From: Epiperipatus broadwayi
Taxonomy: Eukaryota; Onychophora; Udeonychophora; Euonychophora; Peripatidae
Direction: 5' to 3'
Assembly (NCBI GenBank): GCA_028023455.1
Contig: JAQFVV010000014.1
Span: forward strand, 807,336 to 871,335
Length of the DNA: 64,000 nucleotides
Made by a program: the position numbers and the translations under genes. Shown piece by piece: positions 36,007 through 47,983 of this stretch. The notes below the pieces were generated by a model. It was not told the origin of the DNA and did no database searches. It worked only from the letters and a program-made list of their open reading frames with translations. Every line of letters begins with the position of its first letter. Position 1 is the first letter of the stretch.

Positions 36007-36493
36007 ATGTATATATAAATAAAGTTAATATGTTTACAATATAGGATGTTATTTCTAAGCCATTAGTACTTGGTTATCCCTGGTAATAGTTTTCTATCAC
36101 TTAATTGTGTTTGGAAGTAATTTTGCATTTCTCTCTGTAAAGAAAAAAAACCCAGTGTAAACCTTTATAAACTGTTGTAAATATTTTATATTAAATTTTG
36201 TAATGCTAAGATATTAAATCACTGTTAGAGTTTATATCTTTGTTATATGTTTTTTATAGCATTATGAGTATATGGAGTAAATACATCTATGTATGTTTAA
36301 AAATCTATATAAATGATCACTGTTAGAGTTTATATCTTTGTTATATGTTTTTTATAGCATTATGAGTATATGGAGTAAATACATCTATGTATGTTTAAAA
36401 ATCTATATAAATAAAGTTTATACTTTCACAAAATAGAATGTTATTTCTAAGCATTAATATTTGATTGTGTCTTCTAATATTTATCCATCACTT
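36007..36493 (+). repeat. nested tandem duplication (98 bp inside ~390 bp)
   Basis: The 98-bp unit at 36218-36315 is repeated with no visible change at 36316-36413 (starts ATCACTGTTAGAGTTTATAT). Outside it, 36007-36100 and 36401-36493 are diverged copies (ATAAATAAAGTT, then GATGTTATTTCTAAGC, then CTATCAC/CCATCAC). So an older duplication of about 295 bp was later extended by a very recent 98-bp duplication. Confidence 0.9.
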
Positions 36494-37145
36494 ACGTTAT
36501 TCTAGTTATACATACTTTGATCTACATTTTAAATCTTATTTAGTTGTCATGACAGATTTCTATAGCTACTTGTAAAAAAATGATTATTTTATCAAGGCAT
36601 TTAAACTGATATGCTCAACTGAACTAGATGTATGGGTGTAGTAAAATTAAAAAAAAGGGTCGTTACTGCATAACATTGATAACAATAATGAAGTATAATA
36701 AGTAAAATAAAGGTAGTTACATACTCAATGCTATTTTTATATTGTTATTAACAACAGGTCAAAAATAATTTATGTCATAGTAATGATTAACTTTTAAATA
36801 ATAAGTAGGATTCATATTATAAAGAGAAATGATTACTCATTTGAGAAGTAATAATTTACAGTAAGTTGTTACATCCATACAAATAAATACTTATACCCTA
36901 GAGCTTTTTAATGTGATGAATTTAGAAATAGCATGAACATGACAATTTTGTATGATGGAAGACTTGTTAAAGTGAGTTAAAGTAAATGTACCTCTTCATT
37001 TATTGTTTTAAATTAATATAGTATTGAAGTTGATATGATACACACATTAATTCATTGCCAGAGATTTATAGCCCTAAATATTAAATATTCTTCTTTAACT
37101 TTCATTATCTTTTTTTGGTAATGATCATATTCACTTTACATAATA
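36494..37145. other. no gene seen
   Basis: AT-rich; nothing recognised. Confidence 0.45.
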
Positions 37146-37562
37146 CTTTAGAATTTTACACATCCAAAAGTAGGTGATATTTTCCACTATCAAACCATCT
37201 TCTTCAGAACTGAACATACAAAAATATATAAGTTGCGTATTATAACAAATTAAACTTACAAGATAATTTTTATACATATTTAAAATCACAAAAAATTAAA
37301 ATTATTTATATTTAATTTTTAAAAAAATATTAATTATATATTAAATTTGAATGTTTAGTTATAGGTAATATGATATGTAATTGATATAAAAAAAATTAGA
37401 CTTAAAATAAAACTACTTAAATTTAATTTTTGTAAATTTTTAATATGTATTAAAATTTTGTTTTGTATATTAATTTGTTGCTATAGGATACTGAGATATG
37501 TTATGTATTTGAGAGCTCTGAAGAAGTTTGTTGGACATTCAAAACTATCAGCTATTTTTGGA
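37146..37562. repeat. inverted pair of PLE-type hammerhead-like motifs
   Basis: The right arm (plus) reads CTGAAGAAG at 37518, CAAAAC at 37540, TATCAGCTATTTTTGG at 37546. The left arm (minus, 37160-37210) reads CTGAAGAAG, GGAAAATATC, ACCTACTTTTGG. This order is close to the hammerhead core CUGAUGA...CGAAAC carried by Penelope-like terminal repeats, with one or two core changes per copy. Beyond the motifs the arms share AT-rich sequence for about 100 bp. The core changes make self-cleavage unlikely. Confidence 0.45.
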
Positions 37563-38464
37563 ATTCTGGCATAATACAGTATTATATTTGCATAGTATTA
37601 AGAGCAAAGAAGAATATGTCATTATTGTTTGTTTATATTTTGTTTAATATCAGATGACTAAATGCTATAATAAAATAAATATTGAACAGAATTGTTAGAG
37701 GTATTTCATAGGGATATTATGCAGTATTGAATTTTTTTTATGTAAGTGCATTATCAAAACATTTAAAATAAAAACAGTCATAATTTGCATTGTTCTGTAG
37801 GGAATGTTTCATGGTATATAGTTTCTTTGAGAAATCAATTTTCCAATAACATTTTGTAGGTCATGAAACTAAAACTATAAAAGAGTTAGAGTTGGCTTTA
37901 AATTTCATAAAAATAGAACATTGCAAAAGGAATATTAACAGATTTTTATAACAATGTTATGCAATTTTATTGTTTTATGTATATTTTGTTTCATCCTAGT
38001 GGCACCTTTTGCATCTCTTCTGGCTCTGCTAATTTGTTATACTAATTTTATTTCCTTGTAGAGATAGATGTACATGGAAGTATCTTACATTCACCTATTA
38101 TACACCCATCCACACACACAAATATAATAAAACTCTTTAAAACTACAAACAACAAAACACATGTAAATCATTCTGTGAAACAGAAATAATAATAGCCAAG
38201 CATGCTTTCCTTGCAGAACATCAGCCTTATAGGGATTAATTATTAACATAAAAAAAAATGTTTACTGAAAAAAATTTCAAAGGACGCTCACAGATACATT
38301 AATGTATGTTGTTTATTATTTACACAAATATATAATATGTGTTATTCTGAAAAAGAGTGTCATTATATACGCAATTGACATAATTCATATATTTCGTTTG
38401 TGATATTTTTTTATATTTTTAAAATGGGTTATTTTAATTAAATATAGAAAACAATATTTGATGT
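37563..38464. other. no gene seen
   Basis: AT-rich up to the point where LINE coding sequence starts; the LINE 5' end is probably truncated here. Confidence 0.45.
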
Positions 38465-41400
38465 TTCATGTACATTGATTCCAGCTGTTTAATATCCACC
38501 ATTCAAATCAATAGTTTTCCTTTTAATCTTATAAATTTATACTTATCCAAGGATTCAGAGACAGTTCTCAGGACTACTCACATTATAAATTCCATCCTCA
38601 GAATCAGCCATCTTCCAACTTTAATCATTGGAGATTTTAATCTTACCTATGAACAATGTCAAAACAAATTTACACAATTTCTAAATCAGCAAATGGAAAG
38701 TGGAAGAGATTCATCCCTCAAACCGCGTTTTCATTTTACACTTAAAAGTCCAGATCACTCATTGACCTCATCCTCTTTTCTCTCTCCTTTTCACCAATTA
38801 TTGAAACTCATCTATGGACTGGCAGTATTTTCTAACCACTTTGCTTTAGAAGTTAGAGTCAACCCAAGAACTATCTCACAGATCGTTGATGAATTACCCA
38901 AGAATGACTTGTATGCTTATTAAGTACAATATTACTATCCAGCTGATATCAGAAGCTTATAATCACCTTTAATTGGTTACAGCTGTTTTCTCTTCCTGCA
39001 TAGGTTGCTTGGAAGGTGTTAGTTGACACACTCTTATACCTAATCAAAAATGCACAATTAAATCTAAGTGTCCAGTTCATATGCTTCATGAATTGGACTC
39101 CATTGCCAGAGAGCTCAGCTCACTTCCTTATGAAGCCCAAACTGTCTCAAATATTTTGTCTCTAAAGACAAAATATAAGCACACTCAAGGAGCCATTGGT
39201 GAGTATCTCTCGATTAAGAGGGCCCGCCAATACCTTCATCACCAACATTGCTGAATCAGAGGCTACCTAAGATGGGCTCTGGCAAAAGGTCTAAGACCCC
39301 TAGGTCAATTGAGGTACAGGGCAATGATTAGTCTGGTTCTTCCATGTCGGCCAGAGTTCGTGAATTTTATTATAGAAAATTCCAGCCTCTGGGAGTATTT
39401 TATTCACATAGGACTCTCGTCAATAGGGAATCAACTCCGCATAAGATCACTGAAACTAGGATCCTATTAAAATTAAGATCATTCCTGGATAGAATTTATC
39501 CTGGCTTGCATGACATTCCCAAGTTACTACTCATACACTTTCATGCCTTTACCATCCTGATTATCAAAGGAATGATTGACATTCTGGCGGTAGGCACCCA
39601 GGAATCGATGGAATGTGTCCAATTGTCATGGTTTCCCTGATTAAGAAATGGGAAGCCGCACATCAATTGGACAACCTCTGGCCCATCTCTATGTTGCCTT
39701 ATTAGTGAAGACAATTTAGGGCCTAATTAAAGAAGATATCCAAGACATCATCATAGATCAATTGTCCTCATACTAATTTGCCAAGAAGGGGAGCTCAACT
39801 GCTGATGCTGTCGGCCACTTTTGCCTTCTTATAGATCATGATCACAGGAGAAGAATGTCCCAACTGATTGCAGTTCAAATTGACTGTGCTGGGGCCTTTG
39901 ATTGCATCAGGATCAAAGTATTACTTAGTGTGCTGGAGGACCTCCAAGTGCCTTCAGTGTACCTCCAGATGATAGAGAACCTACTTCACAATCAGGAGGT
40001 ATTTCTTTCTCTCGATTGTAGAGTGGCTCAAGGATTTTGGCCCTGTATTTCCATCCCTCAGGGTTTACCACTAAGTGCACTCCTCTTCACAGCCTATGTG
40101 AACCCATTACTGCTAAGCATTGAGGCTGTTTTTCTGGGGTAGCCATCCCTATGCTGAGGGAGAACATTTGCCATATTTTCTATATGGATGATATGGTGGT
40201 GTTCCTCTCATCTCAGGATGAGTTCACTCGGCTTGAGCAACTCCTGAACCAATTTTCTCACAAATTTGGTTTCAGAGTAAACAGAGCGAAATCAGCTATA
40301 TGGTCAATTCTATCAGGCAAGCAAATACCAGGTGGGTTTGAAGCCCCACCTGAAATTTCTTGGCTTCCCCCTAGCCTCCCCCTATCCACTATAAGGAGGG
40401 AACTCAAAGCTTCCTTATTAGCTAAGGTCAATTCTACAGCAACATCACTATTTAATGTCTATCTGTCCTTGTTGGGGGAGGTAGCACTACTGAATGCTGT
40501 AGTATTGCCCAAAATAACATTATCTGGCAGGTTTTTTCCCCATGGGCAAGTTCATTCAAAAATTTAAACATTATACACAAAACTTTGTTGGGGAGGCAAG
40601 ACTCCCATCATCACCCTCAACCTATTATAAAAACCCAAGCTTCTTAATGGCCTTAGCCTTCACTCGCTGAAGATTTTTTACCTCCAATAAACTCATAATA
40701 TACTATTCAAAATTTGTAAGGATAATCCCAATATGGAGTGCCCCTTCCCCATGGAAATGTTCAAGCCTACCGATTGAACTCTGCCTAGATGGAGAAGCAT
40801 TTACTTACAAAAGCAAGTTACAGTGTTTATTCAAAACTTTTAGTTGTCAGGTTCCCTTTTTCAGGGGAAATTATCATATTGGGAAGTTTATCGATTAATG
40901 TTTCCTAGAAAAACTAAATTCGTTAATATATTCCCTATGAAATCTCTCAATTTTCCAAATTAACAAAATTCATCAAACTGAGTCCAAGATTTGTCGATTT
41001 TTTAATAAAAATCATTCTTAGAGCACTCCCACTGGGGCCTTTTTCCACTATCAAAGGGGTTACAACTTCAATCCCCTTTGTCTTCTATGTAACAAACAGG
41101 AGGAGTCATTGACCACATTCTTGACCAATGTGATTCGTGGACTTACCTCCGTAATATAGCGTTAGACTGCATAAATGGCAATGATCGAGCTAACATTTCT
41201 CTTAAGGCTGCAATTAAAAAGAGTCAATTTGGAACAATAAGACTGGCCACTTTTATTAACTTCTCAATTTGGACCACCAGATATAGCATATTTGATCATG
41301 GCTGTGATGACTCAATGGTTAATCGATTTTTCAAGTACCACTACAAGATAAAAGATGAGGATAAACAAATTTGTCAGCCTTGACTAACTGACCAAACCTG

Positions 41401-41965
41401 GAGCCAGATGAGGCTAGAGACTTAATTCATGTATTTCTTAGGCCTAAGATTTGAACTTTCTCCCATCCATTGAATGAATAATAAATATATCCCATCTTTC
41501 ATCTAAGAATAATTTAAACTTTAATTATGTAGATCTTTCATACACCCTATATATTTGATATATAAACTTTGCATTAGTTTAATACTGTGTAATTAATTTA
41601 CCTATATCAACTTGTAAATATTGTTAGTCATTAATGAATGGAATTTCTAAACCTTATATATAGGTTTGACTTACTTTATATTCCTAGCAAATTATGCATA
41701 TGTCACACTGCCTTAAGGCATTAAATTGTATTTATATTTATTTAGTTATGTTTCTTTCATACTTGCATTAATTTGCATATCATAATTTTCTTATGCAGCT
41801 CTTGAGACTATGTTATTGATCTATTACAACATTTTGATTTTTCTATATACATGGTCTGCATACCATATTTATATGTATTCATTGAAACTTTCTTATTGAC
41901 AATAATTTTATGCTATCATTGATTTCTGTTGTATCTACTCTAAGGTGTAAATAAAGTTTTAATTT
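38465..41965 (+). mobile_element. LINE (non-LTR retrotransposon), 5'-truncated, ORF2 almost complete
   Basis: Endonuclease, reverse transcriptase and C-terminal zinc finger blocks follow each other in order over 2.9 kb, then an AT-rich 3' UTR with AATAAA at about 41951. GC content is visibly higher than the flanks. The zinc-finger tail matches the fragment at 1-340, so the two are one family. No target duplication could be assigned. Multiple frameshifts and stops show it is inactive. Confidence 0.85.
38468..41380 (+). pseudogene. LINE ORF2: APE endonuclease, reverse transcriptase, CCHC finger
   Basis: The endonuclease part (38468-38923) has IIGDFNLTYEQ at about 38620, SPDHSLTSS at about 38749 and SNHFALEV at about 38830, matching the GDFN, D-x-I and SDH blocks of AP-endonuclease-type LINE nucleases (the last as NHF). 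The RT part has GIDGM at about 39606, LWPISMLPY at about 39680, AVQIDCAGAFDCI (motif A) at about 39870, IPQGLPLSALLF (motif B) at about 40060, and YMDDMVVF (catalytic motif C) at about 40182. The finger CLLCNKQEES is at 41079. Frameshifts lie near 38925, 39640, 40143 and 40568. The enzyme would nick target DNA and prime reverse transcription there. The catalytic YMDD box is intact, but the gene is broken. Confidence 0.85.
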
Positions 41966-43220
41966 TGCAAGTAAATTTGTTGCTGTTTCCTACTTACCTA
42001 ATGACTGTTTAGTTTTCTTTGAATCTGTAAATTTTTTTTTAATTGATGAAAGGGAATTTTAAAAAGTCAGCCACAATGAAATTTTATTTCAAATAAAAAA
42101 TTTACTTTTCTAATATGCTTTTGTAACCCTCTCTATTATCAATAAATAACAAAAAAAAAAAACAATGACATTTTTATAACCAGCCTTTGATGAAAATTAT
42201 ATTCCTCTTATTTTACTTTTTAAAATGGGAGACTGATTATAAAACTAAATGAAATTTAGTGTAAAATATTGTAAAATTTAAGTTAAAAAGATTATTTGTT
42301 CAAAGTATCAACAAATAATGATATTAATAACTGCCCTTATAATTTGTTTAAAATGTCAAGCAGATTTTTTTTAGTTTGTAAATTATTCTATCTCACATAG
42401 CTTATTACATGTTATTACAGAACTAACATCATTTGAAATGGCAAAAAAAAAAAGGTGTATATTGTTGATTGGAGAATTGAAATAACATACTGGACTGAAG
42501 TCTAATCTATGAAAGTTTTGATTGAATAATGGTTAATATATTCTTACAAATTAAAAAATAATAATCATCACATATTTTATATTTCTAAAATTACATTGTT
42601 GTTTTAATTTTTCCTTATTATTTTTCCTATCTTTCATTATTAAAAATTCTTCCCACTCTTTTCTCCCCCCCCCCCTCTTTCTCTCTCTATATATATATAT
42701 ATTATTTTTTTCTGATTACCATTATCATTTTCAAACATCCATAGCCAATCTTTGTATTATACTAACTTCCTTATTTCATCCATACATCTCACATGTAGTC
42801 TCTTGCTGGATCTTTTACATTCTTTTAGGATTTAGTTTAAGACTTCAACTGCCCATCTATTATCATCTTTCTAGCAATATGTTCAAACTATCTCTATTTT
42901 AATTTCTTAATTTTTTCAGTCATGCCATTGATGCTCTTTATTTTCTTTTCCAAGTATTTTGCTACAGTACTTATTGCTTATTGTATTATAAAACTGCTGT
43001 AATTGTTATATCTAGTTCCAAGGCCGTTAACATTCTAATCTCCATCAGCATTATCACGTCTATGTTTTTAAATTTTAATGAAATGAATTTGTCTTTCAAT
43101 AAATACAATAGGAAAATAGTGCTCTTTACATATTTATATTTTCAAAATAATGGTAAGTGATAAAAATTTTTTCGTTATGAATTTTTACATAAAAACTTTT
43201 TGTTTTTCTTATATATATAT
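41966..43220. other. no gene seen
   Basis: AT-rich, with C-run and (CT)n/(AT)n compound microsatellite at 42665-42703. No coding signal. Confidence 0.5.
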
Positions 43221-44800
43221 TGTAACAGGAATTAAAACTGCTTAATTACACCTTTTAAGATTTTTTTCAACTTTACAACTCGAACTTGTAATTTTAAAAA
43301 CTTTCTAATTATTTATTTTAATTTTATGAAATCATGTTATTTTGCAAAATATCTTTTTAAAAACCCATTACTCAAGCTGGAGAGTAAATAGGATTAATAC
43401 TTACATATCAGTCATACCCCCGGTCAGACTGCAATTTAATAAAATATTAAACCGACAGTCGTTTCTCCAAACCGAAGTAGTTCTCTGGCTGCCTGAAATG
43501 TGAAACATCCCATGGGGAATTTATAACAGGTTTAAAACCCAGGGCACCATCCAATACTAGGATTAGAACCCATGGATGTCAACAACACGTTTCAAGCGCT
43601 TGACCGATGGCTAGTTCTTCACATGAGACCGGCTGCACATTTGATTGTGAATGGAGAGAGAAAGATGGAAAAAACAACATTAATAATTTTAAACAAAATT
43701 TATTTAAGAAAACAACAACAAAAAAAAAAACAATGATAATAATTATAAATGCAGGAATAAGATATAATTAAAATGTAAACACATAAGAAATATTACATAT
43801 TTAATAAATTTTGCATGCTCATTTTAACAAGTGAGATTTAAAAGTTTTTATCCTGATATTAATATTTACCTAGGATTTATAGTGCTGCTTTTGGACTTTA
43901 TTTGTCAGTTCAACGTTGTCTTTGTAGCAATTCTATTAGTCTTTAATTTCCATAGTAGGTATCATAGTTCTTGGATTTTTTTTGTAGTTGGGTTGTAGTT
44001 TGTAGTTGGGTGATCACCCCTTTTGTCCTCGGATCCGGTTAGTTTCTTGGTACTTGGTGTTGGTATTTTTAACTGAAAGATAGCTTCTTGTGGTCCTTTC
44101 AGGTGGCTTGGTTTACCTAATTTTCATTTAATTTAGTAGGGTGGGTTGAAATTTTGGCAGAAGGTGAGTCAGAGTAATATGTTGCGGCATTTTGCTAAAT
44201 GGCACATGGGAGAATAACGGAGAAAATGACCGAACACAATGTTCGGTTCTAGCCAATCATTCCTTTTAATCTGGCTTGAAATGAACTTAATTCAAACTTA
44301 ACAACTCTGGCTGAACTCAAAATTTAACCACTGAATTTCAAAACTCTATCTCAACTCTCTCTAAAACAATAAGAATGCCCCACCCCTTGCTCCAGCTTCA
44401 ACATATTTTATCTCAAAAAATTTCTGTTTCGAATTTTCATTACAGAGATTAGAAATTGTTCAACTAATCAGTTTGGAATGTTAATGCCCAGCCTGATTAT
44501 TTTTGTACATACTATTTTAATTAATCACAAACCTTTTAATTTTTAAATTAAAAACACTTTTTTTCCTTAAAGAATATTTTTATCAGATAATATTGTATAA
44601 AAGAAAGACAAGTTATAATTATTAGTTTCTAACTTATCTCTAAATTTCCCTGTATTTTAATTTTTATATTTTCAAGTATTGATTCTGATATTTTTTTTTT
44701 AAAATTTTATATATTTTTTAATAAATAAAAACAAGTGAACTATATAACTTGTATATACACACACACACCTGTGCAACACATGTATATACATACTGTTACA
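43221..44800 (-). mobile_element. TATA-promoter/(AT)n-tail repeat family, copy D (best-bounded)
   Basis: The element begins TGTAACAG at 43221 after an (AT)5 run and ends CTGTTACA at 44800 before GTATATATAT, so the ends are 8-bp inverted repeats of the TG...CA type flanked by matching AT tracts. Length 1,580 bp. TTTACCTAGGATTT at 43865 is identical to copy C. On the minus strand a weak TATA (GATAAAATATG) at about 44395 precedes a leader rich in GAGAGAGTTGAGATAGAG. A tRNA-like SINE appears nested at 43550-43622. No coding frame. A solo LTR with an AT-rich 5-bp target duplication fits; a retroposon with an (AT)n tail also fits. Confidence 0.5.
43550..43622 (-). repeat. tRNA-derived SINE head
   Basis: Minus strand: A-box-like CTAGCCATCGGTCAAGCGCTTG (inner part TAGCCATCGG) followed about 30 nt later by the B-box-like GGGTTCTAATCC. 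The spacing suits an RNA polymerase III internal promoter. The following 150 nt to 43405 may be its body. It is inside copy D. Confidence 0.5.
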
Positions 44801-44810
44801 GTATATATAT

Positions 44811-45060
44811 TGAAGCAGTCAGATCTAAGTTCGATCCTAGCTTCATGACATCTCGCCAGAAGCTCACTTCAAACCCTAGTACTAACCTTGAATTTCCGAT
44901 GCAATGGGGCTTTATACGTTCAATCCATGCTAGTTTCCTTAAAGAAAAACTATTACATAAATGTGTGTTAAAATTAACTCGTTTGAGATTTAAATTAATC
45001 AATTTTATTAATAAATTCATGATAGAATTATTCATGAATTTTTATATATTATAACTGCGT
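44811..45060 (-). repeat. tail-like fragment TTGAAGC next to (AT)n
   Basis: A TATATATAT tract is followed by TGAAGCAGTCAGATC, GTTCGATCC and AGCTTCATG. The opposite strand reads AGGATCGAACTT then GCTTCAATATATATA. It resembles 5547-5638 and the termini of copies A, C and F, so it is likely another member of that family abutting copy D. The right extent is unknown. Confidence 0.35.
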
Positions 45061-45450
45061 GGATTGTGCGTATACATTTATAAATATTTAAATGTATATA
45101 TTCGTTGTAAAGTTTCATTGCGTCGGGAATGTTTTATTTTATTTTTAAATAGTTTGTTCAAATTTTAGTGATTAAAAGCTACATTCTTTCGATAAGCTTT
45201 CAGTGTGTCCCTTTCCAAAAACAATGGGTAAAGTTTTATTAATTAGACAAAAGGTAATTATCTAAAATGTAAGGATGGTTCCTAATTGAAATCATTTTTC
45301 TGATTTTAAAAATTCATTTTCTAATTAGAAAATGAATTCAAGTTGATGAATTTGAAAGCCTTATCGAGAGAATGTATCTAAAACCAATTAGTAAAATTTT
45401 GTAACATTGATAATGAAAGAAGCGCTAGCCTGAAGGCATCATAGGACAGT
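45061..45450. other. no gene seen
   Basis: AT-rich. A palindrome AATTCATTTTCTAATTAGAAAATGAATT-type foldback lies at about 45311-45339 (two 12-14-nt arms). Confidence 0.5.
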
Positions 45451-47548
45451 ATAAATAACCCGGAAAAGTTTGGAGAATGAGAAGCCATCTTTGTTTAGAG
45501 AAGTACCACTAAACTCTGTGCGTGTTTCTATCATGGTGAGGGGCTAAACTTCAGGAATCTGACTACTGTTCCTGAAGTCTCCTGAAAATCTTCAATGAAG
45601 CTGTAAATCCTTTCCAGACCAATCGTGCTGCCTAAACATCATGAAAATATCAATCAAAATGCTGTTCAAGTAATTTACAAAATGCGTGCCTATGTTTTCA
45701 CCAACTCGGACATGTAAACTAAGGAACCAGCTTTGGAAGAAATGGTAATATAATTCCATCATGAACCGTAACTTTCAGGTCAACTTCCAAACTTACTTTA
45801 CACTCTCTTTAAAAGCTCTTCTCATTCCTTAATGTAACAATCTGTATAAAACTTTATTTTTATTCATGCTATTTTTAAATTATGTAGTAATTCTCTCAAT
45901 CTCTAGTCCTTAGATTTAACTTTCCTTTCTTACGATGGTGGTTCATTTATTGTATTATATATATTTATTGAGTAATTTATTAATGTCATTTATTTTTAAT
46001 TATATGCCAATAATCCTTTGACTCGATGATCTCCCCTGTTCCATTTGCCTTATACAAGTAATAAAATGTTAAGTCTTATAGTAATTTCCACCCACTAGAA
46101 CTAAATTTATACCGTTCTATTAATCATCGAGTCAAAAGAATTTATTAAATGTTTGTTATTTTTATAATTGGCTGATAATAAATCATTAGCTCCATTTCTA
46201 ACCTATGTCCCCAGCTTTTTTATCAGGTTTACAAATGTTTATATATTTATATTTATAATCTTAAAATATTTTTGCAAAGGGGTTGATAAAGGCATCAAAT
46301 GAATACATTCTAATCCAAATTTTTTTTACTATATATTAATATTCAGGAAAGGCATGATGTTTGGGGCATAATTAATATAATTTTATAACTGCTTTAAAAT
46401 AATTTTAGTTAATAGCTCGTTTGACTTTAATTAATCTGATCAAGCCATCACATAGAGCATACTATAATAAATTGGGTTTTATTATTCAAACGGTGACTAT
46501 AAGTCATCATCTTCAAATGTTGCTGACGCAGGGCAATCTTCCACTCCATAGGCTTGTCGTTGGTGATATTACTATTATATTAATTATAGAGGAAGAAAGC
46601 ATTCCCTCCCCAGCTTATTATATTTGGAACACCAAAGGTTCGTAGCTATGACTCGGCCTGGCTTTCCCCATGTTCCACGTCTTCTTAAAGGGCAGTAAGA
46701 CTTGTAAAATACAAGCCACCATACTACTTAAGTCACCGACAAGCTATTATCTTTCCTGTTCATTTTATAGCTCATAATTCGTCAGCACCGTTAGCTCTCT
46801 GTTCCTGTAAAGCCCGCTCTTATGCTCATAATTCGTGATGAAGTGATTTCATTAAAGTCGAACAAATTCTTAGTCATGTCTACTGAAATAAGTTTTCTAG
46901 TAAAGGTTGAAGTTATGCCCTAAATACATATCTTGCTCTTCATGAATTGATTTGCGAATGTGAAAATAAATCTCACATTCTTTCGTATAAAATTAGAATA
47001 ATAATTTCCGTCACCACTGAATACCTTTATCTGCCTTTATTTTCTTGTCATGGGCATAGACATATAGACCTCCATAATATTGCGTAATAATTGTTGGCAT
47101 ATAATAGGGACTGCCATTCTTATTGTAATTACAAACTCTGTTTAAGGACTAGAGGTAATCAATATAGTCATCATTTAAAAGTTGAACAAAAACTATTACT
47201 ATTATTATTAAACATTTTATTAACACACTTGGTTTCTTAACTCTTTTATTCAATCATTATTTTAATGTTAATGCTCTCTGTCTGTTTTGGCAACCCAAAC
47301 ATATACATATGATTCGACTTAAAATTATCTTTAGTTAGTTTATTATCCGTTATTAGTGTCAGTTCAGGGGTCTCAAATCATCATCATCCATTGAGCTAGT
47401 TTCTTGGCACATAGTCGTGTACCATCAACATAGATCATCCTTTGATTTGATCTGGGCTCATGAGTTGGGTTTGAATACTGTTTGGTTAGACTGAGTTTGA
47501 ATCCGACTTTGAGTGAGGTTGTTGGTGAGGGGTTTTTTGACCGGTACA
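45451..47548 (+). mobile_element. TATA-promoter/(AT)n-tail repeat family, copy F (plus orientation)
   Basis: A TATAAATAACCCGG box at 45451 is followed by a GC-richer leader to about 45800. The right boundary is TTTTGACCGGTACA (ends 47548), then ATATATAAATAT. The terminal 200 nt carry GGGTTTGAATACTG and GAGTTTGAATCCGAC, similar to GGATTTGAATCTTG beside the end of copy A. This is the mirror image of copies A-D. The middle part may contain unrelated insertions, so treating the whole as one element is inference. Confidence 0.35.
46016..46139. repeat. short inverted repeat with 15-bp arms
   Basis: TTTTGACTCGATGAT-like arms (about 46016-46030 and 46123-46138, ATCATCGAGTCAAAA) enclose about 92 bp. 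Small foldback or MITE remnant inside copy F. Confidence 0.6.
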
Positions 47549-47983
47549 ATATATAAATATTTTATAGAAAAGCAACAAAATAGCTGATTTCAATTATGGG
47601 AATTTTAAAATGAATTTATAAGTACTTTCAAGGTGTGAACATTGTTAAAAATTATACATTTTTAATAAAAATTTAATTATATTGAAATGAAAGGTCTTCA
47701 TATATTATTTTAAATTTATTCTTCAAAAACTATTGGTTATTATAAAAAATATAATTAAGTTTATGAGTAATTTGTAGAAGAAATTGGCTGTGCAATGAAT
47801 ATATAGATATATGTTCATGTGCATAAATTGGTAAATGCAGATAGTAATATGCATATACTTTTCCAAATTAGTATATCAATATATCAATGTTACTTATTAA
47901 ACCAATGTTTAATAACACAAGTCATTATATAAACTAATAGTTCTTTTTCAGAAAATGTTAGAAAAGATATTCTAAATGGATGT
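47549..47983. other. no gene seen
   Basis: AT-rich; nothing recognised. Confidence 0.45.

Noticed and set aside
44749-45054. 101-codon plus-strand frame, with a 79-codon frame on the opposite strand
   Set aside because: It starts in an ACAC/TATA repeat, crosses two repeat boundaries and has no family signal.
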